Positions 1-13,717 of a DNA stretch of 64,000 bases are shown in pieces. The notes under the pieces are model-generated. The model made no database searches and was not told the origin of the DNA. It saw only the letters and a list, made by a program, of their open reading frames with translations. The DNA lies in assembly GCF_036324505.1 (NCBI RefSeq), contig NC_086362.1:14591953-14655952 (forward strand), read 5' to 3'. The DNA is from Eleginops maclovinus (lineage: Eukaryota; Chordata; Actinopteri; Perciformes; Eleginopidae). Numbering within the stretch: the stretch's first letter is position 1; each line of letters opens with the position of its first letter. The position numbers and the translations under genes are program-made.

Positions 1-3000
1 AGTGAAACCAGTCACTTAAGTTGCATTTCTATAGTTACCTCCCTTGCTAGCTTTGGCAGCTACTACATACAGCTGTCATCTGATTGGTTGCAGGTTGAAA
101 GGTCGGTTGACGAGGTCAAAGTTGAAATAATTTGAACTTTTAGTGCAGCGCTCGGCAACAATTTTGAGCGGTGCACAGCTTAGAAAAATGTACTGGAGAC
201 AGATCATTTAAGTGACCATAATGACACACATACTACAATACAACTGTCAGTAAATATTTTATGTTTGAAACAGATAACAACATTAAAAAAAGAGAAAAAG
301 TGCTTTGAGTGAAGCCTTCAACAGCAGCACGAAAATACCATCTTTTATATCTTCATAAACTACTTCAATGTATTTTCACATGAACACACTTGTTGCTCAA
401 TGACATTCTACACACAGTTACGTAGTTCTTTTTCATTGGCACTAAATCATATGATATTTTGAGGTTTAATGGTTAGAGTGTCTTCGCCTATCACGGCTAA
501 AGATGACTTTTGCACAGGTTTCATAAACCGCCTCAGGGTCTGTGGTTACCCTGATTCTTGCTGAGGCGTTGGCACTCCTTAACCACAGCGACACAGCTGC
601 TGTGTTTCAGAGAAGTGAGGCATCACTCTGAGCAGAAACATTAAAGATGTTGTTCTAGCACATGCTAGAGAGCGCGTTGACACATCCTGCATCTCAGCAT
701 CAAGGCACATTCGAAGACTACAGCAGCTCAACAGCAAGTGCAGTCGGTTTGTGACGAGAGCAGCACCCTTCAGCTTTCAGTTCTCACTTCCTTTATGCCT
801 TCACAGCATGGTTTCATGCTCTACTGGAAACATCAGTTCCTGTTTCAGACTTCTGTCATGAAATGTGTTGAAAAGTGCAATTCCTAATGTAGTCAGTCAT
901 TAGGTGTTTATTAGAGCCTCAACAAATAGCTGATTAATCCGTTTGTCATTTTTCAGCAAATGCTCTCTAGGAAACTGACTTCTTTTCTTTCTGAATAAAG
1001 AAAACATTTCGATTTGAACTGTTAGCAAATTATGGATGTCACTTTAGTTTCTGGTCAAATTTATGAGCTTATTGTCCGTGGGTTTATTTTTTAACTTTGC
1101 AAAGAGGCAGGCTGGCTTTGTTTCCCTGCTTCCAGTGTTTATGCTTATCTAATCTAACCAGATATGTATTGAACACACAGATTGACGTTGATCTCAAGAC
1201 TAAGGTTTTAGTTTTTTCTACTTTTTTTAACCAATATAGTCTTACATATTTGGTTTTGTGGAGCTTTGTCTAATGACATGTTTTATCTGATTGTGATTGA
1301 AGTGAGCCATTCTTTCCTGTTTGGACTGAAAGTGAAAACCACTCCTCCCTTGGGTGTATTTTCAGGCTGCGTTCTCAGTTTTCCTACAAAGGTCATGCAT
1401 CTCAAATTTCAACATATTTGGAGCAAAACATCAGTGCATGTTAACCAGTTAACTGAAAACTCAACGACACAATGTCTCGGCAGTCAAAAAGTGTGAATAT
1501 AGACATTCGCATGTTTCAACTGCAGAGCTTTTTCATTTTGCCATTTCATTCTCCCATCCCTCCTCAACGGTGGACTGCTGTCAGGACTGGAATGAAACTT
1601 ATGATAAATGTTCTTTCTATCTGTGAGAAAGTGTATTATTTGGGAAAGTGTACAATAAATGAAAAACAGCTTTTCTCTACACTCTCTATGCCAAGTATAG
1701 AATGGTGTCATCACTGGAACCAGCCCTTTTTTCAGTCCACTGTGTAGCTTTGTTTATCAGTTGCGAAGCCTGGACACTGAGGCGGATGATCTTTTTTATC
1801 TGAGGCAGTCACAAGCAAACAAACAATTCCCTTATTCCCCCTTAACTCACGAGCAACGAGCCACTCTCTGGTTATCTTTCTTAATTTGTACAGTTTAAGA
1901 TAGTCAGGAAACGGGGTGAAAACAACGAATGAAATGAAGACCTGGGGTCGGATTTGATCCGGTCTTACCTCGGTAAGGACTCAACCTTGGTACAATGAGC
2001 ATGTAGTGAGCATGTTGGAACATCTATTTGAACTAGAGGACAGCCGTTGCCATTTTATAATGTTTACCCTTTCTTCAACAGCTGATCCACATCGTACTTT
2101 CTTTAACCTGAGTATTTTCTGCCCTCAAGAAGAAGTATAGGAAAATAAGAGGTCTTTAGCCTTTGGACTTTTGGTAGAAGGAGTTCTATTTGGTTTTAAT
2201 TATCTGTATTTGATCAAGAGAGTTGGGTCAGTATGTCTTGTACCTCTGTACAGCAATGAACCCCATGCCTTGTATGGACTTTCTGAGGCCCAGTTCATAT
2301 CCGTTTTGACACTCCCAACAGACTTCTGCAGCCATGTTGAGGAGCAGTGGTGAATGGACACAAGTCAAAAAGACCTGCAAGCCAGGAAAAAAAGGCCCTA
2401 TCCCTTCTGGAGTAGAGAACATTACAAGTGGACATGGAAGGTTTCAACAGATTTGGAACCGCTTTCTTAACTTTCCAGAACAAGACAGAAGATCTCCCCC
2501 CTCCTATCCGTAAAGTCATATTATGGGCTGACCTAACTACCTTACTCGCTTAAATGGTTATTCGGCCTTTTAAGCTTGAAAAGTTGTCAAAATGATCGAC
2601 CCTGTGATATCGCTTAGCTTTTTCAGAGTGAAAACACCATTGTAAGTCTCTTTATTATTCACCACTACACTCTTAATTCAACTTCATCCAGCCCTTTAAC
2701 GCTTTGTGCTGCTGCACGCACATAAAATAAAATAGTAGCTGCCCACACCATCAGTACATCTCAGACCTACCGCTTTGCTCTTGCCGTTCCTCTTAAAATA
2801 CGACCATTTATTTACCATTTATGAACATTGTGGCTGCTTGTTCTGTACTTTATATTTCTTGTTATTTCTATCCATCCAATGTCTCTCCCTCCTACTCTCT
2901 CTCAATATGTTGACACTTAAAAGCAAACACTTTCACTCCAATGTCAGTTTCGTAATGTCTTTATATTTTTCATAGTATCACAGCCCCTTTGCGCTGCATG

Positions 3001-4060
3001 TTTTGATGTTATTTTTGTTTGAGTGAGCCTTTCTCAGCTTCCTTGTGGGGCTTTTACAGTCAGTAGCAGCATCACATGTTTTTCAGTTTGTATGTGTACC
3101 TTATTTAATCTTGTTACGGCTAGAACTGGATTGTATTATAGTAGAATTGATGGCATGAGGCCGAGGTTGTGATAAGGTTGAACCCTGATGTTCTTTAAGT
3201 AGTCAAGCCTCATTGTTATAGCTAAAAATGTTGACCCTTATAATCTTGGGTTACTGGAGACTGGGTCTGTGGTGTCAGTCATGAATGTTTAACTGATTTT
3301 CCTCTACATTTATGGGTGAACCAGAAAATGTAGCCTCATCCCTGGGAGATCAAATTGGATGCAATCCAAGACATCATATTTCTCCATCCTTTAAATCAGT
3401 TTCTCTATGGTGCTATAAAGAGTGTCAGTGAGCAACCACACATCAAGAAGGAAGGCGTTCTCTCCCTCTGGTTTCTGGCTGTATTCATGAAAAAGAAAAT
3501 AAGCGCATTTTGACACCTTGAAAAAAAAAAACAACCTTCAGGCCAAAGCCAAGCTACATTAATAATGTCTTTAACTTCAACAACAGTATTTGAGTAAACC
3601 TCCAGAAAGCTTCTATGTGAGAACAATACGCCTCAAACACTTACTGTATTTAATATTCAACATGTGATAGTTCCATTCAGCAACTCACTACAATAATGAA
3701 TAGTTCTACTTCAATGCATCTATTCTCCTATTCTGGTATTCCCTGTTTTCAATTAGTCCTAGCAGCCCTGAGCATGCCTGAATAAGACCTTTTCAGAGAG
3801 CATAAGTTTTCATGTGATGTTTGTTTGGACATCTTTAATACTGGTTGCATTTCCCTTTGTGTGCTCATGAATGGTAGATGTATTTGGCCCTGTCTCGGGC
3901 ATATCTGCAGTATGTGTAATGTTCCAGCAATCCTTTCGCTTTCACATGAGAACACAGTGAGTAAGCTCCCAAGCGCAACTACCTTTTATTAGAGCAAATA
4001 ATAGGAATACTTGGCTAACACTAGCTAGCATTAGCTACAATAAGCTACTAAACAATTATC
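1..4060. other. No gene recognised (upstream or intronic DNA)
   Basis: AT-rich sequence with only short, unrelated open frames on both strands. I found no exon matching the early ADAM prodomain, no RNA gene and no clear transposon. It may belong to a long 5' adam33 intron, since the first exon seen starts mid-prodomain. Confidence 0.6.
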
Positions 4061-4850
4061 CAGCTTGGGATTAATAAAGCATCCATCCATCCATCCGTGA
4101 ATCATCCATCAATCATCCATCAATCAATTATCAGTCAATCCTCCATCCATCAATAATCCATCCATCCATCCATCCATCCATCCATCCATCTGTCATTCAT
4201 CCATCAATCGATCATCCATCCATCCAGCAATCATCCCTCCATCCATCCATCAATCATCCATCCATCCATCCATCCATCATCCATCCATCCATCTGTCATT
4301 CATCCATCAATCGATCATCCATCCAGCCAGCAATCATCCCTCCATCCATCCATCAATCATCCATCCATCCATCCATCAATCATCCATCCATCCATCATCC
4401 ATCCATCCATCAATCATCCACCCATCCATAATTCATCAATCAATCAATCATCCATCATTCATCCATCCATCAATCATCCATTCATCCAGCCATCGTCCGT
4501 CCATCCATCAATCAATCATCCATCCATCCATCCATCCATCCATCTATTCATTCATCCATCAATCATCCATCCATCAATCATCCATCCATCTATCCATCCA
4601 TCCATCCATCCATCCATCCATCCATCCATCATCTGTCATCCATCATCCATCCATCAGTCAATCATCCATCAATCATCCATCCATCCATCCATTCATCCAT
4701 CTATCCATCCATCCATCAATTATCCATCTATCCATCCATCCATCCATCAATTATCCATCCATCAATTATCCATCCATCCATCCATCTATTCATCCATCCA
4801 TCAATTATCCATCCATCAATCATCCATCCATCCATCAATCCTCCATCTAT
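4061..4850 (+). repeat. Long degenerate CATC tetranucleotide repeat
   Basis: About 770 bp of CCAT/CATC units interrupted by CAAT, CATT and CTAT variants, including larger duplicated blocks (for example the similar stretches near 4180-4260 and 4290-4370). It begins directly after ttgggattaataaagc, which resembles a teleost LINE 3' terminus, so it may have grown from a LINE tail. Confidence 0.93.
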
Positions 4851-5204
4851 ATTAGCATAATTTTCAAAGCCTATCTGCCTCTACTGAAGGTCTGATTCAC
4901 AAAGATACTAAAATGACATTACAGCACACACTTTTGGTTTCTGAGTTTAATTTGCCATTTTTAACGTCTGATTTCAAATATCAAATATGGCAAAGTATAA
5001 TTGTTGCTTTTGCACTGAAACAGATAACGTAGAACCGTGAGCAAGGAGGCTTTTATTGCAAATTTGAAATTACAGAGAAATTCTATTTGGAATTATTATT
5101 TTATTTGTAAGAAAATTATGTTGATATATATTTTAATATGAGCCACTCACCTTGGGTTCCAGAAAGTATTTCTTTTAATTATGTCCTCACACTGTGCAGA
5201 ACCC

Positions 5205-5245
<41 letters not shown>

Positions 5246-6427
5246 TTGTAGTTGGAGGACAGTTATTCTTTTCTTGAAGGATCCCATAGAAACAGCACCT
5301 GACTTCCATGTGGGAGATATCTGAGGCAACATGTTTGTAGGACATCTGAGAACATCTGAGAAACAGTCCGTAGATTGCTTGCTCACGAAGCTCTGACAGT
5401 AACATACCTTCTTTCACTCATCTATCACTTGTATTTGCTTTTCCTCTCCCCTCCCCATGTGGTTTCTCCTATAGCTTGTTTAACCAGGATATATGAGCTT
5501 TGCTTACCAATCAGAAGCTGAAGGAGAAAAGATCATTTGTATAAAAACACACTACCTCTGCAGTACGTATACACACACACGGCTAGCTGTTTATCCTCTC
5601 GGCATGCTCATTAGAGCACATTTTATCAGCACACCAAAGCCAGGCTGTCTGTCTGCTCTCCCTCTGCTGTGGAAAGAGCCCATTACTTCTCTTCTAGGAA
5701 GCAGCTCAACGGTTTGACCCCAGCTCCACTGAGGGGCTTTTTAACTATGCCATGAGAGAGAGAAAAGGCAGGGTGTGTTGGTGTAATTATTCAGTATCAG
5801 TGCTGCTGATGACTTCTTCCATATCCACTGATATATTTTATTTCTTTCTGTTAGCACAGAATGTTTATTCATTATAATGCAAACTATTCACAAATGTATC
5901 AGGACTAAAAAATAAGAAAAAAGTTGTATTCACATTTCGGCAAACAAACATAACAAACACATCATGCTATCATAATTAACCTCATAGAGAGTGTTCCAAA
6001 ACAAGAGAAAAAAATAAAGAAGGAAAGAAAAGATTTCAGTTTTGACTACATTTACCCCAAAATAAGTGTATAATCTTATCAATTTAGTCGTAAAAAGAAG
6101 AAATAACTGACCATAAAAAATCTTTCCATAGCGTTTTCATTATTTTTTTCTATCGAGTGCACTTAACCTGTCAAGACGAAGTCATAATGGTTTGTCCCTT
6201 CTAAAAGAATAAGCAGGTAACATGTTACATTGCATAATCTCTATAAAATAAAAATGAATTCTAATCAAGCCCGCTTTATCTTTGTTATAGCTTCATCAGG
6301 GATTGCTTCTATACTATAATGTGTTTGGTCTATGTTTAATTAATGTTCAAAGTAATTCGGTATAAATCTGTTACAGGTTAGTGATTTCCATTTTGGACAA
6401 TCTCAAAACATTTGTGTGTGATTACTG
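4851..6427. other. No gene recognised; contains a GTT trinucleotide tract
   Basis: AT-rich DNA without supported genes. The only distinct element is a GTT tract at about 5205-5245; the poly-Gln and poly-Thr open frames crossing it on the minus strand are products of the repeat. Confidence 0.6.
5205..5245 (+). repeat. (GTT)n microsatellite
   Basis: About 13 uninterrupted GTT units. Confidence 0.95.
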
Positions 6428-7371
6428 TTGACTACAGTTCAGCATTCAACACCATTGTGCCCTCCAAGCTCATCATTAAGCTCAGGGACCTTGGGCTCAA
6501 CAGCGCCCTCTGTGACTGGATCCTGAGCTTCCTGACGGGCAGATCCCAGGCAGTGTGGATGGGGAACATCACATCCTCCACCTTGACCCTCAACACCGGA
6601 GCCCCTCAGGGTTGTGTGCTCAGCCCTCTCCTCTACTCCCTGTTCACGCACGACTGCGTGGCCACACACAGCTCCAACACCATCATCAAGTTTGCTGACG
6701 ACACGACCGTCATCGACCTGATCACAGACGGCGACGAGACGGCGTACAGAGAGGAGGTCAGAGCCCTGACATCTTGATGCCAGGACAAAAACCTCCATCT
6801 CAACGTCAGCAAACCAAAGGAGCTGATTGTCGACTACAGGAAGAGGCAGAGAGAGGCACACACACCCATCACCATCGACGGGACTCCTGTAGAGAGAGTC
6901 AGCAGCTTCAGGTTCCTCGGGGTAAACATCAGTGAGGACCTGACATGGACACATCACACCAGGGTCATATCCAAGACGGCTCGACAGCGGCTCTTCTTCC
7001 TCCGCAGGCTGCGGAAGTTCAACATGGACTCCAGGATACTCTGCAACTTCTACAGGTGCACCATCGAGAGTATCCTGACTGGCTGCATCACCGCCTGGTA
7101 TGGCAGTTGCACCGCCCTCAACCGTAAGACTCTACAGAGGGTGGTGAAAACTGCTCAGCACATCACCAGGACGGAGCTGCCATCCATGGAGGACCTCTAC
7201 ACCCAGCGGTGTAGGAAGAAGGCCGGTAGGATATTAAAGGACCCCCATCACCCCAGCAACAATCTGTTCTGTCTGCTGCCGTCTGGCAGACGGTACCGCA
7301 GCGTCCGGACCAAGACCACCAGACTCAGAGACAGTTTTATACCACAGGCTATAAGACTGCTGAACTCCTGA
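6428..7371 (+). pseudogene. LINE reverse transcriptase fragment with one nonsense codon
   Basis: The frame reads [20 protein letters not shown], later [20 protein letters not shown] and [12 protein letters not shown], the catalytic F-A-D-D box. A TGA at 6775-6777 replaces the Trp codon found in copy 2. The same frame then stays open to the normal stop after IRLLNS at 7371. It lacks the endonuclease and N-terminal RT regions and cannot be active. Confidence 0.92.
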
Positions 7372-7415
7372 GCTGTGTGAATGTCTACTCACATCTGTTT
7401 ATAGTACACACATAC

Positions 7416-7418
<3 letters not shown>

Positions 7419-7468
<50 letters not shown>
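7419..7468. repeat. (TA)n microsatellite in LINE 3' UTR
   Basis: About 25 TA units, in the LINE 3' UTR where copy 2 has only a short TA-rich stretch. Confidence 0.95.
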
Positions 7469-7472
<4 letters not shown>

Positions 7473-7511
7473 TGCCATACATATCTGTTTATAGTACACA
7501 TATCTATATAT

Positions 7512-8163
7512 TAGGGATGCACCGATACATCGGTGAGACATCGGCATCGGCCGATGTTAGTCCTATTTACCACCATCGGCACATCGGTAAAATAAGGAGA
7601 CATCACCGATGGGAGTCGCCGATGTTTATGTTTTGCTACGTGACCGGGAGAAGTCGCATTAGCGTCGTTGTTGTTAAATCTGACGGACCAAATCTGAAGT
7701 CAGGGCATAATTTTAAAGGATTAGAACAGTGACTGTAGGTCTGCGGTAACTTTCAAGTCATTCGGAGGGGGGGGGGGTCTCCTCTCCTCTCCTCTGTGAG
7801 GAGTCGCTGCTGCATGCTGCGCATGCTGCAGGACTTCTGCCCGTGTACCGGGTGTCTGGAGGATCGGTAAATTAAATCCATCATTCAGTGTTCTTGGGAG
7901 GCCGTCGTTTATATTTGTGACTTTGTTATACCTGCTGCTACTCCCGTTAACTTCCAGAAACGTACTATCGCTCGCTCAACCTCTCTCGCGCTTACACATG
8001 CACACACGTATCCCCCACTCTCTCTCTTAAAGGGATAGGCTGCCTTAGTCTGCATTGTGCTACCATTACAGGTTACATAGTAAAACATCGGGCATCGGTA
8101 TCGGCAAAAATGTTATTCTTAACATCGGTATCGGCCGACATTTTTGCAATCGGTGCATCCCTA
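7512..8163. mobile_element. Nonautonomous hAT-type element nested in the LINE
   Basis: Inverted termini are TAGGGATGCACCGAT at both ends, with subterminal atcggtatcggc repeats. The flanks are ctatatat (7504-7511) and ctatacat (8164-8171), an 8-bp target duplication with one mismatch. The second LINE copy in this window shows the uninterrupted site. No transposase frame is present. The 8-bp duplication and termini suit the hAT superfamily. Confidence 0.9.
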
Positions 8164-8454
8164 CTATACATAATACACATCTGCCATATACATCTGTTAT
8201 ACGTAATATATGCATTTGTCCATACCTCCTCATTCAACAGTGTAAAGTATTTAAATACTCTCAATGTATTCCACATATGTATATATTTCACATCCTCAAA
8301 TCTTTATTGTTGTTATTGTAAATATTCTTCTCTCTTTTTGCACTATTTTATTTATCTTATTTGCACCATGTATGTTGAGTTGTTGGAGGAGCATGGGTTG
8401 TTCCATATACGTTGTATATGCTGTGCATATGACCAATAAAACCTTGAAACCTTG

Positions 8455-9877
8455 ACCTTCAATCTGTTTATAATCACAAATGTATTAGCAATCATATTTT
8501 GATAATTAAAGTAGTTCTCAAATATCTAGTTCTTTGCCCCCCTTCTCACATTCCTGCCAATATTTTCAGCTCCCATTTATATCCAGAGTGCTCCCTATTA
8601 TGGGATTATAAACTGTGATTTATTTGTTAGACTAATGTTGTACCACTCTTTACTTCTGTACTAAATGAGTGGTGGCTAAAGAGTAATTTATTAGTCATTT
8701 GACAATAAGCCATATCCCAATTATAAATATCCTAAATCTTCAGGGCACAAACCAAATGTAACCTATTATTTTGATATTTTGTAATAATTTCTTTCTCTGA
8801 CATGAGTTTTTGTTTCTAATTCAAGACTCTGTCTCCTCATCTGACAATTACCATTCAGCCATTGCCCAGTAATATCATTTATAACTGGGGAGATTAAGGC
8901 CTCCTTGTCATTTTTCGGATGGATAATAATTCATTCTCTGTATCCTATTCCTAAACTAGCATTAGAAGTACAGATGCCTAGATTGGTATTGATTGAAAAA
9001 AGGAACAATAGTGAAGAGAATACTCATTGTAATGGTTTAAATTCTGCCAGATAATGAGAGTTTGGAAAAATCCCATTCTACCAAATCAGATCTTATTTGA
9101 GCAATTAATCTACTAATTTGTTTTATATAACTGTGCTGTTTCTGGGGTCACTGGCTCTTTTTTAATGAGCTCTCGTGGTAGACCACATCACTAAATGCAT
9201 TCTGTAGCAGAGTAGGAACTGCACACTACCTCCCCTAAAGAGGCGTAGGTTTGTATCTAGAAGAGGAAACGCAGAAGATTCAAACACAAGATTATAATGA
9301 GGTCACTGAAGTTTATTCAAACCACGAAATCATCACATTTTCCAGAGCAGACAACTCATCTTGATACCAACTCTGACTGTTATCAAGTTATGACAGGCTT
9401 TCTTTATGTATATTCATTAATTCAATGTGACACTGAGAAATGATCTACTGTGCCCTCAAATAGCTTCTGTCAGTATATTTATTTCAAAACATTTCCAAGG
9501 TCATAAATGGTTAAACGGCAGGACTGGAAATCAACAGCTTTGACCACAAATCAATGACCCGATGCATTCAGGCAGAGATTAAAAACTCACTCTCCAGAAA
9601 CAAATACTGATGTACTGATCAGAGTATAATAATACACTCACAAAGCACAGAATATCTCCGAGGCTGTTCACCATTCTATTCCTTATGCTGACAAGTTTTC
9701 AGCAAAGGTTAATAATCCTCTTCATTTATCAAGATGGAAAGGCCTCAATGTGTTTTTCTAGCAAGGTGTTTGTCTGAACGTTTTTTTAGGGTGTCGCCTG
9801 ACACTTTCTGGAACTTTTTGAAACAGCCAATAAGAAAATCATTTTAGCATTATTACAAAACATTTGAATTTATCAGC
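8455..9877. other. No gene recognised
   Basis: AT-rich sequence with frequent stops in all frames and no recognisable repeat family. Confidence 0.55.
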
Positions 9878-9990
9878 AACTTTTATCCAAAACAACTTGC
9901 ACACAATCAATACCGTAGACATGACTCCTACGGGAGCAATTTGGGAGTATGTTGCCAAAGGACACTTCGACATGTTGACTTCAGGGTGAA
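9878..9990. repeat. Short dispersed teleost repeat fragment
   Basis: The block around cttttatccaaaacaacttg, followed by gggagcaatttgggag and aaaggacacttcgacatg, is a decayed version of a very common fish repeat; the first part is also seen at 63250-63300. Confidence 0.5.
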
Positions 9991-10558
9991 GCTTCTTTCT
10001 TACGCTTTATTTTTTCAGTCTTTACAAAACCGCGTTCATCATCCAAGTGCAACTCTATGAATGCCTTTGTGGTGAGACTAAAGGTAGGGGCCAAATCTGT
10101 CCAATATCCATAAATTCAAGACAACAAAGACTCCCGGAAAACAAGATCTATGTTGAAGACAGTTCCATCAGTGGTAATGACCTTGGATTCACCAGTACAA
10201 TTGAAGAGATCTTAGACGGGTCAAACAGGGATACAGACACAACTGGTTTTTGATGTCTCCTTCCCCACTTCCTTACCCCCTATCTCTAGTGCCCTTGCTC
10301 AGACCACATCCATCTTACAATCTGGCTTCGATTTTGAGCTCAACTATTCATCTGTAAAGTTTCACAATGCCAAATATGTCAAGGGGCATACAATGAAAGA
10401 GTTAGGGCCAGTGAACATGTCCCTACTTCCTACATCCCTACTTCTGGTGCCATTGCTTGGACCACACCCATTTTTATCTCAACGCCTCTGTAAGAATATC
10501 TGTAAATTAGACTCAGTACTCACAACCTCCTCTGTGGAAGTTACTGCTACAGTACGCA
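9991..10558. other. No gene recognised
   Basis: Short unrelated open frames only; no conserved motif seen. Confidence 0.5.
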
Positions 10559-10992
10559 CAGTGGTGGAATATAACTAAGTACATTTACTCAAGGACTGCA
10601 CTTCATAAAAACATGTCAATTCTTGTATTTTACTTGAGTAATTTCACATTATGCTACTTTTTAGTTCTACTCCACTTCATTTAGCAGGCAAAAGCTGTAC
10701 TTCTATATCCACTTCAGTTATTTTACAGATTTAGTTACTAGTTACTTAGCAGGTTTAATTTATTAATACAAAATATAAATTAGCCGGTCCAATATCATAT
10801 ATTATTGTACGTTAAGCTACCCCATAGCATCTGTAAATAAACCCCACTTTTACCAAGTGATGGACACATGAATGCATCAATAAATATAATACAACCATTT
10901 TGATACTTTCTCACTTAAAGTACATTTATAAATACAGGACTACTTTAGACTGTAGTATTGCTACTTTTACTTGAGTTCTTCTCCCAACACTG
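10559..10992. mobile_element. Miniature element with CAGTG ends (hAT-like, nonautonomous)
   Basis: Left end CAGTGGTGGAATATAAC; right end, read inverted, CAGTGTTGGGAGAAG. The interior is rich in tactttacttgagta-type motifs, as in an abundant teleost repeat. No convincing 8-bp target duplication is left, so it is old. No coding capacity. Confidence 0.7.
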
Positions 10993-13717
10993 AGACTGAT
11001 GAGGATGACCCCCAACACAGATTCACAAGGTGAAAACAGTACCAGCTAGTAAGACACCATAATTATCCTTCAAGAAATAAACCATGGTGTCACCAACATT
11101 AGCCAACAACCCACCAGACACAACCAGAACCTTCTATCTTTGCTAATCAGCTTCATTCTCAAAAGATAGGCAACACAACCTGACAAACTGCCGATGGTTT
11201 AAAGCTGGCCTGACAGCTTCAATCAAGCTGGGGCTGCCTTTGCAGACCTTTACACAGATCACGCACACTCATCATTGCCTGTTGTGTCTCCCCGGGAATG
11301 TAAAAGGTCATTTAACATAGACAGTAGGTTAACGCTGTTGGGGAACATTTCACCAAGCTTCAATGTCTGACACTGTTCATCACACCAGTTTTTAATTAAG
11401 CCGTAGTAGACATTTGAGTATAATCTTTGTCACCATACCTTCCTTTAAAGACATTCACCTGAAATGAAAAGCAATTTAGTTTTTTCTCACTTTAATGAAA
11501 GTGCTGTGTAAATACTGATCTGAATAAGAGTGGAGTTGTATTTCACACACTTTTGTCTGTGCACAAGCTTCAATCAAATTAACATTAGAGGATTGCCACG
11601 TAAAACAGTCTTTTTATATAGCAGAACAAATTGTCTGCAAAAAAAAGGGATAAGAAAGCTGGATTATGTTCCATTACAATCTCCCTCAATGAATAATACA
11701 ATAGGGCTCCCAGGACTAAATGGAGATCAGGCTCATCTTTTCTTGTCCTTCTTCCATTTGCCCATTTGTGCTCAGGGATGTTCAGCCGGAGGGTGTCTCC
11801 TGCCTGGTCAGTATTTCAGCGACACACAGGCTGAATAAGGCCAGATATCCTTGTGGTATTACTGATCCATACATCGATAGCACTGATGCGTCCTTCCAGG
11901 GATGTCTTGACATTTTAGAGCGCACTCCTTCGTCCCCAGGCAGGACAAATGTCACCTTTTCTTCTTGCAGGCTAAAATGGAACCAATGAAGTTTGGTCGT
12001 ATGGTGACCTTTTAGAAACCATAATAGAATGTATTTTCTATTCCTATTGTAGCACTCTGCAAGCAGTCTTTCAGCAGAGCAGTAACAAAAGTGCAGATAA
12101 AGAAAAGTTTGGTTTGGACAGATAAGGATTTGCATGAGATAAGGCATTGGGGTATTTTCCTCCTCCGTCTCTTTTTGTTATCAATGCCCAACTTCCATCA
12201 ACATGAAAGGCTTCGGTCCTGCTGATCCAACATTTCATTTGGAAAAGATTATGCTTTTAGCAATCAAGCATGGCAATATCAGAAAATCATACAGGGATGT
12301 CAGCAAGCAAAGAAAGCTATGAATATCATTGAGGCTTTGTCTGACTTTGCACTTTCTTCAAAGCAGAGATTTACTTGGCAAGTGTAGTTTGAGATAAAAT
12401 GAGGTCTCACTCGTCAGGCAGTTACTGTCGTTACTCTGAGATGTACACTGGTGGTGGAAAGGTTCTTTATCAGACTGTTTTTAGAGATTGCCTGTTTCTT
12501 TTGAGGAAGCAAAGGTTCCTAAGCCACAGTGGTTGAAGCAATTCCCCATTCTTGTTATTCTTTAGTTTAATAAAGCGTTTGCATAAAGCAAAAAGAGATT
12601 GAAAGACTTGTAGGGAATGGGAACTACGGTGCATTCTGGGGCATAGCTGCCACCTTCGCAGGATAGCGCCAATAGCAACATGAGAATTACCCAACGACTT
12701 TCACCTTTCATCCCTCAGCTGTTTTGCATCCGATTTGATTAAGTGTGCCCAAAATATGATCTAATATTACAGAAACTCTCGGCAGAACATTGGCCCTTAA
12801 TCTGAAGAACGATGCATTCGCTTGTGTCCTTCAAATATGACCTCACATTCCCATTCCTTATTAACATTTTTCTGTTGGTGGGTTATGTATTTCTTTCTCA
12901 TGTTTTAACCAACAGAATAGTTAACTCCTATTCTAAACACTGCATTAGATTTGGTGAAGCAGTTTTTACAGTACATCTAATCTATTACAAGTTGTAATTG
13001 GTAACCTCCTATTTTGAAAGCTGACCCAATGTTGGCACAGTTATACATTTGAACATTAATGATTCATGGGCTCAGTTAATCTGATGTCTCTCAGAAGATT
13101 ACCGAGTTGTGAATCTGATGTGTGAAAATGTGTGTGGTTACTTTTTAGGAGCCGGATGCCATTTGCAGGTGATTTAATGAAGGGAAACAGTATGTTTGAT
13201 GTCACCACCCTTGGGCGCTTCACTTCTTTAATATGTGTCCCTGCTGCCTCCTGATGGCTGCAGGCATTTGATAAACTTAAGGAGAACTGTTCATACAGCA
13301 TAAACACCTTTGGACAACACACACTGGGCAAATTACCCATGTAAGATAAATGCATATTTATAGATTTACCTTTTGTAGTTTGCTCTCTTTGAGCAGCAGT
13401 GTGACCTTGATTCTCAGTACAGCTTCTTGGATCTGGTTTCCATCTAAATACCAACCACTGTCTTTGTGCTGCCCTATTTAAATAAAGCTCCCACCTCTTC
13501 ACTGTACTGGGCACCAAAATACAACAGAGACCAACAAAGAGAATTGTGGGTACAGAAAAATAACCAAACTGTGATTTGGCTCAAAGAAAGACTTCATGTC
13601 AGACCCTGTCTGTGAAAAGTCTGCCTGCTGGAGTCTGTAAAATAAAACTAAGGATAATATTAAACATAATGTCTAAAATTATCAAATTACTCTTTATAAT
13701 TATCAGGTCAATTGCAT
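10993..13717. other. No gene recognised
   Basis: Contains open frames up to about 120 codons on both strands, but none shows a recognisable domain, splice-consistent exon or codon pattern. Treated as intergenic or intronic. Confidence 0.5.

Larger units (their letters stand above)
6428..8454 (+). mobile_element. 5'-truncated LINE, L2/CR1/Rex1-like, copy 1, with nested insertion
   Basis: Encodes the C-terminal half of a non-LTR reverse transcriptase. Homology to copy 2 (32579-34250) starts near 6428, a typical 5' truncation. The 3' UTR ends with an 8-bp-type tail (aaaccttg repeated). A TA tract lies at 7419-7468, and a 652-bp hAT-type element is inserted at 7512-8163. The exact LINE clade is uncertain without a search. 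Confidence 0.9.

Noticed and set aside
1266..1496. Candidate upstream prodomain exon (76-codon + frame)
   Set aside because: Contains a suggestive IVIEVSHSF string but no ADAM prodomain pattern or matching donor with the phase needed to join 14423.
6439..6957. 172-codon minus-strand open frame, repeated as the antisense frame at 33400-33918
   Set aside because: Both lie antisense to the LINE reverse transcriptase and exist in parallel because the two copies are similar; composition reflects the complement of the RT codons.
11782..12147. 121-codon minus-strand open frame
   Set aside because: No domain recognised and no splice or regulatory context.
13056..13517. 153-codon minus-strand open frame
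   Set aside because: No recognisable domain, promoter or exon structure; this length is expected by chance in a 64-kb window.
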